Shown here: positions 32,436-43,396 of the stretch, one piece after another | Position numbering within the stretch: the first letter of the stretch is position 1 | Layout of the letters: each line of letters opens with the position of its first letter | From: Enterobacter sp. Cy-643 | GTDB taxonomy: Bacteria; Pseudomonadota; Gammaproteobacteria; Enterobacterales; Enterobacteriaceae | Length of the DNA: 64,000 bases | Direction of reading: 5' to 3' | Assembly: GCF_011752815.1 (NCBI RefSeq) | Contig: NZ_VWWV01000003.1 | Coordinates: 1 to 64,000, forward strand | The notes under the pieces: model-generated | Database searches by the model: none | Told to the model about the DNA's origin: nothing | The model's input: the letters and a program-made list of their open reading frames with translations, nothing else | Program-made: the position numbers and the translations under genes

Positions 32436-32462
32436 GAAAAAGGGGCCATAAAAAGGCCCCTA
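32436..32462 (-). terminator. attenuator-like hairpin upstream of tsf
   Basis: Minus strand AGGGGCC, 7-base A/T loop, GGCCCCT, then TTTTTCACTTTT. This has the form of an intrinsic terminator, but it lies between rpsB and tsf. I infer partial termination that sets the S2 to EF-Ts ratio. Confidence 0.7.
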
Positions 32463-32504
32463 ACCAAACGAGATACTACCTGGTTAAATAAGGGCTTTCC
32501 CCTT

Positions 32505-32618
32505 TATATTTCGAGCCGCAGGTGCGTTACCTTCACTCGCTCATCCTGGTCACTTACTGATGTAAGCTCCCAGGAATTCTCGAGTTTGCCGCCTTCTTGC
32601 AACTCGAAATCTCTTGGG
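32505..32618. repeat. second copy of the intergenic palindromic repeat, in the rpsB-tsf spacer
   Basis: This ~114-base segment matches the reverse complement of the element at 8557-8682 at roughly three quarters of positions by eye. Shared blocks are TTCGAGCCGCAGG at one end and CGCCTTC.TGCAACTCGAA at the other. A central palindrome CTTACtgatGTAAG is in the same place. It starts about 17 bases after the rpsB stop and would fold into a long arm in the rpsB-tsf mRNA. Confidence 0.8.
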
Positions 32619-32634
32619 GAATCATCAAACCTTA

Positions 32635-33551
<917 letters not shown>

Positions 33552-33674
33552 TAGTTGTTGCCGGGATGCGCACTTGATGATTCTCAATTTTGCAGGGAGT
33601 GGCCCCCCCTGATACCATTACAGCAACTTCCCTGCTCATTTCATGTCGACGTTATCGACATCTGCGGATCTGAT

Positions 33675-34469
33675 ATGGCTATTTCAATTAAGACACCTGA
33701 AGAAATCGAAAAAATGCGCGTCGCTGGCCGCCTGGCTGCCGAAGTGCTGGAAATGATCGAATCCCACGTTAAACCGGGCATTACCACCGGCGAGCTGGAT
33801 CGCATCTGTAATGATTACATCGTGAATGAACAGCAGGCTATTTCCGCTTGTCTGGGCTATCACGGCTTCCCAAAGTCCGTCTGTATCTCTATCAACGAAG
33901 TGGTTTGCCACGGCATTCCAGATGATGAAAAAGTGCTGAAAGACGGCGATATCGTCAATATTGACGTGACCGTTATTAAAGACGAATACCACGGCGACAC
34001 CTCTAAGATGTTCATCGTGGGCAAGCCGACGATTCTCGGCGAACGCCTGTGCCGCATCACGCAGGAAAGCCTGTATCTGGCGCTGCGCATGGTGAAACCG
34101 GGTATCCGCCTGCGCACGCTCGGCGCGGCAATCCAGAAGTTCGTTGAAGCAGAAGGTTTCTCCGTCGTACGTGAGTACTGTGGCCACGGCATTGGTCGCG
34201 TATTCCATGAAGAACCTCAGGTACTTCACTATGACGCAGATGACGGCGGCGTCGTGCTTCAGCCTGGCATGACCTTCACCATTGAACCGATGGTTAACGC
34301 CGGTGATTACCGCATTCGCACCATGAAAGACGGCTGGACGGTGAAAACCAAAGATCGCAGCTTGTCTGCTCAATACGAGCATACTATTGTGGTGACGGAG
34401 AACGGCTGCGAGATTATGACCCTGCGTAAAGATGACACCATCCCGGCAGTGATTTCGCATAACGAATGA
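33675..34469 (+). CDS. map: methionine aminopeptidase, type I
   Basis: 264-residue enzyme that removes initiator Met. All five metal ligands are in place (Asp97, Asp108, His171, Glu204, Glu235), as are His79 and His178. Start at 33675 gives MAISIKTPEEIEKMRVAGRL and the E. coli length; the in-frame extension to 33555 lies over the divergent rpsB promoter and is not supported. The segment GHGIGRVFHEEP has Val176 where E. coli has Gly, a position that I believe varies in the family. Confidence 0.96.
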   Translation: MAISIKTPEEIEKMRVAGRLAAEVLEMIESHVKPGITTGELDRICNDYIVNEQQAISACLGYHGFPKSVCISINEVVCHGIPDDEKVLKDGDIVNIDVTVIKDEYHGDTSKMFIVGKPTILGERLCRITQESLYLALRMVKPGIRLRTLGAAIQKFVEAEGFSVVREYCGHGIGRVFHEEPQVLHYDADDGGVVLQPGMTFTIEPMVNAGDYRIRTMKDGWTVKTKDRSLSAQYEHTIVVTENGCEIMTLRKDDTIPAVISHNE

Positions 34470-34494
34470 TGCCCTGACGTCAGTCAGCAATCTA

Positions 34495-34519
34495 AGCCGG
34501 CCCTGAGCCGGCTTTTTTA
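34495..34519 (+). terminator. intrinsic terminator between map and glnD
   Basis: Stem AGCCGGC / GCCGGCT with a 5-base loop, then a T-run. It lies 14 bases before glnD. Confidence 0.85.
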
Positions 34520-34532
34520 TGGGTAGCGCACA

Positions 34533-37205
34533 ATGAGTCCAGCTTTGCCAGAGCAGTTTGCCAACACCACCGAACCCGAGATCGCCGGCCAGCCGGACTA
34601 TCCAAACAGCTGGCAGGAAGCCGAACTTAACTGCGCAGACATCAAGTCGCACTTAGACACTTTCCAGAAATGGCTGGGTAAGGCCTTCGATAGCGGCGTT
34701 TCCGCTGAACGGCTTATAGATGCCCGCACCGAATTTATCGATCAGCTGCTGCAGCGGCTGTGGATTGCCTACGGCTTTGCCGATGTTCCCGAAGCCGCGC
34801 TGGTTGCCGTGGGCGGCTATGGCCGCGCCGAGCTTCACCCGCTGTCGGATATCGATCTCCTGATTCTGAGCAGAAAACGGCTAACGGACGCCCAGGCGCA
34901 GAGTATCGGCGAGCTGCTGACCCTGCTTTGGGACGTGAAACTGGAAGTGGGCCACAGCGTACGTACGCTGGAAGAGTGCCTGCTGGAAGGCTTGTCCGAT
35001 CTGACAGTCGCCACCAACCTCATCGAATCTCGCTTGTTAATTGGCGACGTCGCCCTGTTCCTCGAACTCCAAAAACATATTTTCAGCGAAGGTTTCTGGC
35101 CGTCAGCAAAATTCTTTGCCGCTAAAGTCGAAGAACAAAATGAGCGTCACCAGCGCTACCACGGCACCAGCTACAACCTTGAACCCGACATCAAAAGCAG
35201 CCCCGGCGGCCTGCGTGACATTCACACGCTGCAGTGGGTTGCCCGCCGTCACTTCGGCGCCACCTCCATGGGCGAAATGGTGGACTTTGGCTTCCTGACC
35301 GAAGCGGAGCGCAAAGAGCTTGATGAATGCCAGCATTTGCTGTGGCGTATTCGCTTTGCCCTGCACCTGGAAGTCAATCGCTACGACAACCGGCTGCTGT
35401 TTGACCGCCAGCTTAGCGTGGCCCAGCGCCTGCACTACAGCGGCGAAGGCAACGAGCCGGTCGAACGCATGATGAAGGATTTCTACCGCGTCACCCGCCG
35501 CGTGGGCGAACTGAACCAAATGCTTTTGCAGCTTTTCGACGAAGCCATCCTGGCGCTGGACGCCAGCGAAAAACCGCGCCCGCTGGATGATGATTTCCAG
35601 CTGCGGGGCACGCTGATTGATCTGCGGGATGAAACCCTGTTTATGCGCGAGCCGCAGGCTATTCTGCGCATGTTTTACATGATGGTGCGTAACCGCGACA
35701 TCACCGGCATTTACTCCACGACGCTGCGCCACCTTCGTCACGCCCGCCGTCACCTGACCCAGCCGCTCTGCTACATCCCGGAAGCGCGCGAGCTGTTTCT
35801 GGTGATGCTGCGTCATCCTGGCGCGGTAAGCCGTGCGCTGGTGCCAATGCATCGTCATAGCGTGCTGTGGGCCTATATGCCGCAGTGGTCGCATATTGTC
35901 GGCCAGATGCAGTTCGACCTGTTCCACGCCTACACCGTGGATGAACACACCATTCGCGTCCTGCAAAAGCTGGAAAGCTTCGCGAAAGAAGAAACTCGCT
36001 CTAAGCACCCGCTGTGCGTCGATCTTTGGCCGCGTCTTTCCCATCCTGAGCTGATTTTAATCGCCGCCCTCTTCCACGATATCGCCAAAGGGCGAGGCGG
36101 CGATCATTCCGTGCTGGGCGCGCAGGACGTACTGAAATTTGCCGAGCTTCATGGCCTTAACTCCCGGGAAACTCAGTTGGTTGCGTGGCTGGTCCGTCAG
36201 CATCTGCTGATGTCCGTCACCGCCCAGCGCCGTGATATTCAGGATCCTGAAGTCATTAAACAGTTTGCCGAAGAGGTGCAGACCGAAAACCGCCTGCGCT
36301 ATCTGGTCTGCCTGACGGTGGCGGATATCTGCGCGACCAACGAAACGCTGTGGAACAGCTGGAAGCAAAGCCTGCTGCGTGAGCTGTACTTCGCCACCGA
36401 GAAACAGCTGCGCCGTGGGATGCAGAACAGCCCGGATATGCGCGAACGCGTTCGTCACCACCAGCTTCAGGCGCTTGCACTGCTGCGGATGGACAACATT
36501 AATGAGGAAGCGCTGCATCACATCTGGGCGCGCTGCCGGGCAAACTATTTTGTTCGCCATACGCCAAATCAGATTGCGTGGCACGCGCGGCACCTGCTGA
36601 AACACGATCTCAGTCAGCCGATGATCCTGCTGAGCCCGCAGGCAACGCGCGGCGGCACGGAGATCTTTATCTGGAGCCCGGACAGGCCTTATCTGTTTGC
36701 CGCCGTCTGCGCCGAACTCGACCGCCGTAATCTCAGCGTTCACGACGCACAAATCTTCACCACGCGTGACGGCATGGCGATGGACACCTTTATCGTGCTC
36801 GAGCCTGACGGCAGCCCGCTGTCGGTCGACCGACACACTATTATTCGCCACAGCCTCGAACAGGCAATCACCCAAACGACCTGGCAGCCGCCACAGCCTC
36901 GTCGCCAGTCGGCAAAACTGCGCCACTTTACCGTCGATACCGAAGTCAACTTCCTGCCAACGCACACCGACAGGAGAACATTCCTTGAGCTGATAGCACT
37001 CGATCAGCCGGGTCTTTTGGCCAGGGTGGGTGAAGTGTTTGCCGACCTCGGTATTTCGCTCTACGGGGCGAGAATTACGACAATTGGTGAGCGAGTAGAA
37101 GATTTATTTATAATCGCCACCGCAGACCGGCGTGCACTTAATAATGTGCTCCAGCAGGAAGTGCAGCAACGGTTGACAGCGGCCCTTAATCCAAACGATA
37201 AATAA
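34533..37205 (+). CDS. glnD: bifunctional PII uridylyltransferase/uridylyl-removing enzyme
   Basis: 890-residue sensor of glutamine that adds or removes UMP on PII proteins (GlnB, GlnK) and so controls nitrogen assimilation. The nucleotidyltransferase motif [15 protein letters not shown] is at about 94-108. The HD domain has His515-Asp516 in [13 protein letters not shown]. Two C-terminal ACT domains lie at about 705-790 and 815-890, where glutamine binds. The first ~35 residues differ most from E. coli. Length equals E. coli GlnD. Confidence 0.97.
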   Translation: MSPALPEQFANTTEPEIAGQPDYPNSWQEAELNCADIKSHLDTFQKWLGKAFDSGVSAERLIDARTEFIDQLLQRLWIAYGFADVPEAALVAVGGYGRAELHPLSDIDLLILSRKRLTDAQAQSIGELLTLLWDVKLEVGHSVRTLEECLLEGLSDLTVATNLIESRLLIGDVALFLELQKHIFSEGFWPSAKFFAAKVEEQNERHQRYHGTSYNLEPDIKSSPGGLRDIHTLQWVARRHFGATSMGEMVDFGFLTEAERKELDECQHLLWRIRFALHLEVNRYDNRLLFDRQLSVAQRLHYSGEGNEPVERMMKDFYRVTRRVGELNQMLLQLFDEAILALDASEKPRPLDDDFQLRGTLIDLRDETLFMREPQAILRMFYMMVRNRDITGIYSTTLRHLRHARRHLTQPLCYIPEARELFLVMLRHPGAVSRALVPMHRHSVLWAYMPQWSHIVGQMQFDLFHAYTVDEHTIRVLQKLESFAKEETRSKHPLCVDLWPRLSHPELILIAALFHDIAKGRGGDHSVLGAQDVLKFAELHGLNSRETQLVAWLVRQHLLMSVTAQRRDIQDPEVIKQFAEEVQTENRLRYLVCLTVADICATNETLWNSWKQSLLRELYFATEKQLRRGMQNSPDMRERVRHHQLQALALLRMDNINEEALHHIWARCRANYFVRHTPNQIAWHARHLLKHDLSQPMILLSPQATRGGTEIFIWSPDRPYLFAAVCAELDRRNLSVHDAQIFTTRDGMAMDTFIVLEPDGSPLSVDRHTIIRHSLEQAITQTTWQPPQPRRQSAKLRHFTVDTEVNFLPTHTDRRTFLELIALDQPGLLARVGEVFADLGISLYGARITTIGERVEDLFIIATADRRALNNVLQQEVQQRLTAALNPNDK

Positions 37206-37303
37206 CGGTCTTTTATTTTTTTACCTTTTTAGCCCGAAAGCGACAGTCAAGTTGATTGTCGCTCAAAAGTTGAAAGGTAAGTCACAATCAGGAAATGTTC
37301 ATC

Positions 37304-38128
37304 ATGCAGCAGCTACAAAATGTAATCGAAACCGCTTTCGAGCGTCGCGCCGAGATCACCCCGGCAAATGTTGATACCGTGACCCGCGAAGCGGTAAATC
37401 AGGTGATTGCCCTGCTCGACAGCGGTGCGCTGCGCGTTGCTGAAAAAATTGATGGCCAGTGGGTTACCCACCAGTGGCTGAAAAAGGCGGTACTGCTTTC
37501 TTTCCGTATTAACGACAACAAAGTTATCGAAGGCGCTGAAAGCCGCTATTTCGATAAAGTTCCGATGAAATTCGCCGACTACGACGAAGCGCGTTTCCAG
37601 AAAGAAGGCTTCCGCGTTGTGCCACCGGCGGCAGTACGCCAGGGCGCGTTCATCGCACGTAACACCGTGCTGATGCCATCCTACGTCAATATCGGTGCTT
37701 ATGTTGATGAAGGCACCATGGTCGACACCTGGGCAACCGTAGGCTCTTGCGCGCAGATCGGTAAAAACGTTCACCTGTCCGGCGGTGTCGGCATCGGTGG
37801 CGTACTGGAACCACTGCAGGCTAACCCAACCATCATCGAAGACAACTGCTTTATCGGCGCGCGTTCCGAAGTGGTTGAAGGCGTGATCGTTGAAGAAGGT
37901 TCCGTGATCTCCATGGGCGTTTACATTGGGCAAAGCACCCGCATCTACGATCGTGAAACCGGTGAAGTCCACTACGGTCGCGTGCCAGCAGGCTCCGTTG
38001 TCGTTTCCGGCAACCTGCCTTCTAAAGACGGCTCTTACAGCCTGTACTGTGCGGTGATCGTGAAGAAAGTAGACGCCAAAACCCGCGGTAAAGTGGGCAT
38101 CAACGAACTGCTGCGTACCATCGACTAA
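37304..38128 (+). CDS. dapD: tetrahydrodipicolinate N-succinyltransferase
   Basis: 274-residue trimeric left-handed beta-helix enzyme of the succinylase lysine/meso-diaminopimelate pathway. Hexapeptide repeats lie in the middle third ([20 protein letters not shown]). The start at 37304 ([22 protein letters not shown]) has AGGAA at 9 bases; a second in-frame ATG at 37295 would add three residues. The 89-base gap after glnD holds a T-rich run and a hairpin GCGACAGTCAA / TTGATTGTCGC (37240-37262) whose role is unknown. Confidence 0.96.
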   Translation: MQQLQNVIETAFERRAEITPANVDTVTREAVNQVIALLDSGALRVAEKIDGQWVTHQWLKKAVLLSFRINDNKVIEGAESRYFDKVPMKFADYDEARFQKEGFRVVPPAAVRQGAFIARNTVLMPSYVNIGAYVDEGTMVDTWATVGSCAQIGKNVHLSGGVGIGGVLEPLQANPTIIEDNCFIGARSEVVEGVIVEEGSVISMGVYIGQSTRIYDRETGEVHYGRVPAGSVVVSGNLPSKDGSYSLYCAVIVKKVDAKTRGKVGINELLRTID

Positions 38129-38140
38129 GTTTTTTGCACC

Positions 38141-38166
38141 AAAAGGCGGGTTATCCCGCCTTTTTT
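38141..38166 (+). terminator. intrinsic terminator of dapD
   Basis: AAAAGGCGGG, loop TTAT, CCCGCCTTTTTT. Perfect stem and T-run. Confidence 0.92.
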
Positions 38167-38238
38167 GCATCTGGCACTAGCGGAAAAGGAATTTTCCGTT
38201 AACTCTCTAATGGTTATTGATATTGAAGGGTACCGCTT

Positions 38239-38628
38239 ATGTACGATAATTTAAAAAGTCTGGGTATTACCAATCCTGATGAAATCGATCGTTACAGCCT
38301 CCGGCAGGAAGCCAACAACGATATCCTGAAAGTCTATTTCCAGAAGGATAAGGGCGAGTTCTTTGCCAAAAGCGTGAAGTTTAAATACCCACGCCAGCGC
38401 AAAACCGTGGTGGCCGATGGCGTAGGCCAGGGCTACAAAGAAGTGCAGGAGATCAGTCCCAACCTGCGCTATGTCATCGATGAACTCGATCAGCTTTGCC
38501 AGCGCGATCGTACCGAAGTCGATCTGAAGCGTAAGATCCTCGACGATCTACGCCACCTCGAGTCCGTGGTGACCAACAAGATCAGCGAGATTGAGTCCGA
38601 TCTGGAAAAACTGACCCGCAACAAGTAG
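38239..38628 (+). CDS. yaeH: UPF0325 family protein YaeH
   Basis: 129-residue basic/acidic, mostly helical soluble protein of the UPF0325 family, function unknown. Near identical to E. coli YaeH through most of its length ([20 protein letters not shown]). The C-terminal half is predicted to be helical and charged. It converges with degP on a shared terminator; the E. coli gene cdaR that lies here is absent. Confidence 0.93.
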   Translation: MYDNLKSLGITNPDEIDRYSLRQEANNDILKVYFQKDKGEFFAKSVKFKYPRQRKTVVADGVGQGYKEVQEISPNLRYVIDELDQLCQRDRTEVDLKRKILDDLRHLESVVTNKISEIESDLEKLTRNK

Positions 38629-38643
38629 TTCAGTACCCCATAA

Positions 38644-38669
38644 AAAAGGGCCGCAAACGCGGCCCTTTT
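38644..38669. terminator. bidirectional terminator between yaeH and degP
   Basis: AAAAGGGCCGC / GCGGCCCTTTT with loop AAAC. It serves both convergent genes. Confidence 0.9.
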
Positions 38670-38685
38670 CAGCTCTACACGAAGA

Positions 38686-40131
38686 TTACTGCATCAGAAG
38701 ATAAATCTGCGCATCACCACGCTGAATGCTCAGCGCCATCACCGACGGCTTGCTGTCCATCACTTTACGCAGCTCAGCGATATTGTTCACCGCCTGCTGG
38801 TTCACGCCGACGATAATGTCACCTTTTTTCAGGCCAATACGCGCGGCCGGGGTATTTGGCTTCACGCTGGTGACCTGCACGCCTTTCTGGTCTTTGCCGC
38901 CGCGGTTGCTCATCTCAGCGCCTTCAATACCGGTGAAGATAGTGGCGGCATCAACCTGATTCTGAGTGCTTTGCTGCAGCTCCAGACTCACCGTCACTGG
39001 CTTGCCATCACGCAACAGGCCCAGAGAGATTTTGCTGCCCACCGGCATGGAACCCACTTCTGCACGCAGCGCGGCAAAGCTACTGATCGACTTACCGTTC
39101 AGCGTGGTGATCACATCCCCTGCTTTGATCCCGGCTTTAGCCGCGGAGGAGTTCGGCATGACCTGGCTGACAAACGCGCCACGCTGAGCGTCGACTTTCA
39201 TCGCTTTCGCCAGCTCGGAGTTCAACTCAGTGCCCATAATCCCCAGTTCGCCGCGACGAACCTGACCGTACTGCACCATCTGAGCGGTCAGGTTTTTCAC
39301 CATATTGCTCGGGATTGCAAAGCCGATACCGATGTTGCCGCCGTCCGGGGCCAGAATCGCCGTGTTGATACCGATAAGCTCGCCGTTCAGGTTAACCAGC
39401 GCCCCACCGGAGTTACCGCGGTTGATCGCCGCATCGGTCTGGATAAAGTTTTCGTAGTTTTCCACGTTCAGGCCGCTACGGCCCAGCGCAGAAACGATAC
39501 CGGAGGTCACGGTTTCGCCCAGGCCATATGGGTTACCGATGGCTACGGTGTAATCCCCTACGCGCAACGCGTCGGAGTCGGCAATTTTAATCGCCGTCAG
39601 GTTTTTAGGATCCTGCAGCTGAATAAGCGCAATGTCTGAACGCGGATCTTTACCGACCACTTTAGCGTCAAACTTACGGCCATCGCTCAGCTGAACTTTG
39701 ATCACGGTGGCGTTATCCACCACGTGGTTGTTGGTCACGACATAGCCTTTCGCCGCATCAATAATTACCCCAGAGCCCAGGGCCATAAATTTCTGCTGCT
39801 GGCTGCCTCCGTCACCACCACCGCCCTGAGCGCCACCGCCCTGGCAGAAAGGTGAGCTTTGGAACGGCGAACCGTCCTGGCAGAACGGGGAATTGTCGCC
39901 GAAGAATTGCTGGAAATTACGCCCCATACGCGGAGTATTTACCGTTGTGCTCCCTTCAACGTTGATACTCACCACTGAAGGCATCACCTGCTCCAGCATC
40001 GGCGCAAGGCTTGGCAGCGGCTGCGCAGCAGATGCGGAAGAGGCCGTCTCAGCGGCGGAGGCAGACATCGGACTCAGCGCCAAACCCAGACTAAGAGCCA
40101 GCGCACTCATTGCTAACGTGGTTTTTTTCAT
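38686..40131 (-). CDS. degP: periplasmic serine protease/chaperone DegP
   Basis: 481-residue periplasmic HtrA protease that removes or holds misfolded envelope proteins. The signal peptide ends near ASA-A (about 26-27). The catalytic triad is His136, Asp166 and Ser241 (GNSGGAL), each five later than in E. coli. The shift comes from the N-terminal part and a longer Gly/Gln LA-loop (GGGAQGGGGDGGSQQQ). The LA-loop cysteines in FCQDG and FCQGG are kept. Two PDZ domains follow (about 285-380 and 395-475). A sigma-E promoter lies upstream. Confidence 0.97.
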   Translation of the reverse strand: MKKTTLAMSALALSLGLALSPMSASAAETASSASAAQPLPSLAPMLEQVMPSVVSINVEGSTTVNTPRMGRNFQQFFGDNSPFCQDGSPFQSSPFCQGGGAQGGGGDGGSQQQKFMALGSGVIIDAAKGYVVTNNHVVDNATVIKVQLSDGRKFDAKVVGKDPRSDIALIQLQDPKNLTAIKIADSDALRVGDYTVAIGNPYGLGETVTSGIVSALGRSGLNVENYENFIQTDAAINRGNSGGALVNLNGELIGINTAILAPDGGNIGIGFAIPSNMVKNLTAQMVQYGQVRRGELGIMGTELNSELAKAMKVDAQRGAFVSQVMPNSSAAKAGIKAGDVITTLNGKSISSFAALRAEVGSMPVGSKISLGLLRDGKPVTVSLELQQSTQNQVDAATIFTGIEGAEMSNRGGKDQKGVQVTSVKPNTPAARIGLKKGDIIVGVNQQAVNNIAELRKVMDSKPSVMALSIQRGDAQIYLLMQ

Positions 40132-40182
40132 GGAATCATCTCAACTTTCAAATAACGCAAAATTGCTGTGTTGGTACACCAT

Positions 40183-40209
40183 TCAGAGTGAAGTTTACGC
40201 GCTAAGTTC
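40183..40209 (-). promoter_or_regulatory. sigma-E promoter of degP
   Basis: Minus strand GAACTT (40204-40209), exactly 16 bases, TCTGA (40183-40187): a perfect match to the sigma-E consensus. It lies about 52 bases before the degP ATG. It links degP to the rseP/bamA/skp genes of the same window, which belong to the same stress regulon in E. coli. The remaining bases to dgt (40210-40273) are AT-rich. Confidence 0.88.
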
Positions 40210-40273
40210 AGCGCTTAAGTGCATGGAAAAAGTAAAAATTTATTCTCTATCTTTACAAAACTCCCGAGAAAAC

Positions 40274-41788
40274 TCACTCCACCGCCATCAGGCGTCGATA
40301 CTCATCCCAGGCATATAAATCGGTCATTCCACTGATGTAATCCTGAATAAGCCTTGCACGGAAATAGTATTCCCACACGGAAAAATCAAGGCTTGCCGGG
40401 TGCAAAGCATTAACCGCTTCCACATAGGCAAGCCTATGTTTAGTTGAAAGTTTGTGGAAAAGCCTTGATTCAATAGGCAGCCTACGCAGGCTTTCCTTGC
40501 TCACCAGCTCCGTAAAGTCTTCCGTTGAAAGCTCGAGTAAGGGACTGTAAATATCCAGTAAACCGCTGATAACCCGATAACCCTGCAGCTCCAGTTGCTC
40601 AATATCCGGGTGGCTGAAGACCTGCCGCACCGCCACCTGCTTATATAGCTCCAGCAGCCGGGCAAACGGGCTGTCGTCCTCCAGCAGCGCATGATTGAAC
40701 TCGCCGGAATAAATCTCAGGCAAATTGTCGATAAAACGCTGGGCAGCATACGGCGCCAGTTTATTTAGCGTGTTGACGCGCAGGTACATAAAGAACTGAT
40801 CTTCCGCACTGCGGCGCATTTGGTTGGTCCGGGATTTCTCCCAGGCATCTTTGACTACCAGCTCAAAGAGATCGCCCTTCTTCTGCTCGCCCCAGGACTC
40901 ACTCAGATGCTGGTAAAGCTGCTCGACGCTGAAAATCCGCTTTTCCACGGCATCTTCAAGATCCGCCACGCAGTAGGAAATGTCGTCCGCCGCCTCCATG
41001 ATCCAGGTCAGCGGAAAGCGGCTGTACTCGCCCAGGCTCAATTCTTTGCGCAGGCGCTCAATGTACCCCTCTTCCGACAAATAAAAGCCCGGTTTCTTCA
41101 TCAAATAAGCGTGGCTTGCCGGAGGCGTTTGTGCAAACCAGGCCGGGCGGGTGTATTTAAGAATGCAGCCAACCTGCGCCCAGGTCAGGTTCATACGTAG
41201 CAGGCTGTGCACCAGCCGGATGCCTTGCGCATTCCCTTCAAAATGGCACAAGTCCTGGCGAACTTTGCTGCGTAACGTATTTAATCCCTCTTCGCCTTCG
41301 CGCAGCCGGAGCGCATCCACCTTGCAGCGATCGTCACTGCGTGGCTGCCCGCCGCTGTCTTTCGGCTGCAGGCGCTGGCGGAACCAGTCGTTAATTGCCG
41401 ACTCGCCAAAATGCCCGAACGGCGGATTGCCGATGTCATGCATCAGGCAGGCCATTTCCACTATGCTTTCAAACGGACCGGTTAGCTCATCGAGGCCATA
41501 TTTCTCCAGCGCCTTCTGCTCTTTCAGGCGGCTAAGGATCTCTTTGGCAATGTAGCGCCCGACCTGCTGCACCTCCAGCGAATGGGTAAGACGGGTGCGC
41601 ACGGCGGCATTACGCTCCAGCGGGAAGACCTGCGTTTTCTGCTGCAGGCGGCGAATTGCGGGAGAATTAATGATCCTGCCGCGATCGCTTTCGAAGATAC
41701 GCAGGATCTCAAGTTCGCTCTTCTCTCCTTCGGGCGAGCGGAAGCGTCGGTGCCAGTTAATTTTTTTGCGGAAGTCTATTTCGCTCAT
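40274..41788 (-). CDS. dgt: deoxyguanosinetriphosphate triphosphohydrolase
   Basis: 504-residue HD-domain enzyme that cuts dGTP to deoxyguanosine and triphosphate. Metal ligands His69, His117 and Asp118 are in the TRLTHS and [16 protein letters not shown] motifs. The start at 41788 gives [15 protein letters not shown] and matches the E. coli length (505). The extension to 41827 is not supported. The gene is divergent from mtnN with a 94-base gap. Confidence 0.96.
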   Translation of the reverse strand: MSEIDFRKKINWHRRFRSPEGEKSELEILRIFESDRGRIINSPAIRRLQQKTQVFPLERNAAVRTRLTHSLEVQQVGRYIAKEILSRLKEQKALEKYGLDELTGPFESIVEMACLMHDIGNPPFGHFGESAINDWFRQRLQPKDSGGQPRSDDRCKVDALRLREGEEGLNTLRSKVRQDLCHFEGNAQGIRLVHSLLRMNLTWAQVGCILKYTRPAWFAQTPPASHAYLMKKPGFYLSEEGYIERLRKELSLGEYSRFPLTWIMEAADDISYCVADLEDAVEKRIFSVEQLYQHLSESWGEQKKGDLFELVVKDAWEKSRTNQMRRSAEDQFFMYLRVNTLNKLAPYAAQRFIDNLPEIYSGEFNHALLEDDSPFARLLELYKQVAVRQVFSHPDIEQLELQGYRVISGLLDIYSPLLELSTEDFTELVSKESLRRLPIESRLFHKLSTKHRLAYVEAVNALHPASLDFSVWEYYFRARLIQDYISGMTDLYAWDEYRRLMAVE

Positions 41789-41882
41789 GCCCACTCCTGT
41801 TCCGTTGATAAGGAGACTGTATGCCATGATAGACTATGCCCCGAAAATTGAGTCATGTTCCACCACATTAGCGAGTATCTCT

Positions 41883-42581
41883 ATGAAAGCAGGCATTATT
41901 GGTGCAATGGAAGAAGAAGTTACGCTGCTGCGTGACAAAATCGAAAACCGTCACACTCTGAGCATCGCCGGTTGTGAAATTTATACCGGGACGCTGAACG
42001 GCGTTGAAGTCGCGCTGCTGAAGTCCGGTATCGGCAAAGTTTCTGCGGCCATGGGTGCTACGCTGCTGCTGGAACATTGCAAGCCAGACGTGATCATCAA
42101 CACCGGTTCCGCAGGTGGCCTGGCGCCGACGCTAAAAGTGGGCGATATCGTGGTGTCTGATGAAGTACGTTATCACGATGCTGATGTCACCGCTTTCGGT
42201 TACGAGTATGGCCAGATGGCAGGCTGCCCGGCAGCTTTCATTGCCGATAAAAAACTTATTGAGGCAGCAGAAACCTGCATTAAAGAGCTGGATCTGCACG
42301 CGGTTCGTGGCCTGATCGTCAGCGGCGATGCGTTTATTAACGGCTCCGTAGCGCTGGCAAAAATTCGCCACAACTTCCCGCAGGCCGTTGCGGTAGAAAT
42401 GGAAGCGACGGCCATCGGTCACGTTTGCCATAACTTCAACACGCCGTTTGTGGTTGTACGCGCCATCTCCGACGTGGCCGATCAGCAGTCTCATCTGAGT
42501 TTCGAAGAGTTCCTGGCCGTTGCGGCAAAACAATCTACCCTGATGGTGGAAAAACTGGTTCAGCATCTGGCTCGTGGCTAA
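41883..42581 (+). CDS. mtnN: 5'-methylthioadenosine/S-adenosylhomocysteine nucleosidase
   Basis: 232-residue nucleosidase (Pfs) that recycles MTA, SAH and 5'-deoxyadenosine and feeds AI-2 synthesis. Glu12 in MEEEV, Glu in EMEATA and Asp in ISDVADQQ are the catalytic and binding residues of the family. The start at 41883 gives [17 protein letters not shown] longer reading frame from 41595 runs opposite dgt and is rejected. It overlaps btuF by 8 bases. Confidence 0.97.
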   Translation: MKAGIIGAMEEEVTLLRDKIENRHTLSIAGCEIYTGTLNGVEVALLKSGIGKVSAAMGATLLLEHCKPDVIINTGSAGGLAPTLKVGDIVVSDEVRYHDADVTAFGYEYGQMAGCPAAFIADKKLIEAAETCIKELDLHAVRGLIVSGDAFINGSVALAKIRHNFPQAVAVEMEATAIGHVCHNFNTPFVVVRAISDVADQQSHLSFEEFLAVAAKQSTLMVEKLVQHLARG

Positions 42582-43374
42582 GTTCACCCTCTGGCGCGGG
42601 GCGACCGCCCTGCTCCTTTGCCTCCCGGCGCTGCTGTTTGCGGCGCCTCGGGTCATCTCGCTCTCTCCCGCTAATACAGAACTGGCCTTCGCCGCCGGTA
42701 TCACTCCTATTGCGGTGAGCGCTTACTCTGATTACCCGCCGCAGGCAAAACAGATTGAACAGTTAGCTAACTGGCAGGGCGTGAATTTCGAGCGCATTGT
42801 TGCCCTGAAACCGGACGCAGTCCTCGCCTGGCGCGGAGGGAACCCGGACAGGCAGGTAAACCAACTGGTTTCTCTGGGCATTAAAGTTATCTGGCTGGAC
42901 CCTAAAAGCGTTGCCGATGTTGAGGCCGCGCTGCGCCAGCTAGCCCCGCTCAGCCCAACACCAGAAAAGGCAATCAAAGCTGCAGAGACGCTATCCCGGC
43001 AGTTTGCTGAACTAAAAACACGTTACAGCCATACCCAAAGCAAAAAAGTGTTCCTGCAGTTCAGCCAGCAGCCGCTGTTTACCACCAGCAAAGATTCCAT
43101 TCAGAACGAAGTCGTTGAGCTTTGCGGTGGGCGCAATATTTTTGCCGACAGCCGGGTTCCCTGGCCACAGGTCAGTCGCGAGCAGGTTCTGACGCGCCAG
43201 CCACAGGCTATTATTATTTCGGGCGATGCGAGCAATATTCCGTCGGTGCAGCAATTCTGGAGTAATCAGTTGAAAGTGCCGGTTATTGCCGTCAATGATG
43301 ACTGGTTTACTCGCTCGGGCCCGCGTATTATCCTCGCCGCAAAACAGCTCTGCGAAGAGCTGGCGAAAGCTTAA
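42574..43374 (+). CDS. btuF: vitamin B12 periplasmic binding protein
   Basis: 266-residue substrate-binding protein that passes cobalamin to BtuCD. The signal peptide (about 1-23) ends LLFAA. The class III binding fold has conserved runs [17 protein letters not shown] and [12 protein letters not shown]. The start is GTG at 42574, inside the end of mtnN, the same start as in E. coli. Length as in E. coli. Confidence 0.96.
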   Translation: MAKFTLWRGATALLLCLPALLFAAPRVISLSPANTELAFAAGITPIAVSAYSDYPPQAKQIEQLANWQGVNFERIVALKPDAVLAWRGGNPDRQVNQLVSLGIKVIWLDPKSVADVEAALRQLAPLSPTPEKAIKAAETLSRQFAELKTRYSHTQSKKVFLQFSQQPLFTTSKDSIQNEVVELCGGRNIFADSRVPWPQVSREQVLTRQPQAIIISGDASNIPSVQQFWSNQLKVPVIAVNDDWFTRSGPRIILAAKQLCEELAKA

Positions 43375-43396
43375 CGTCATGCTCTGAGGGTCATAA

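Noticed and set aside
34195-34206. Val176 in Map as a possible loss-of-function change
   Set aside because: All metal ligands and His178 are intact and this position appears variable in the family; treated as neutral.
33684-34652. 322-codon minus-strand frame opposite map
   Set aside because: Shadow of map, which has all catalytic residues in the plus frame.
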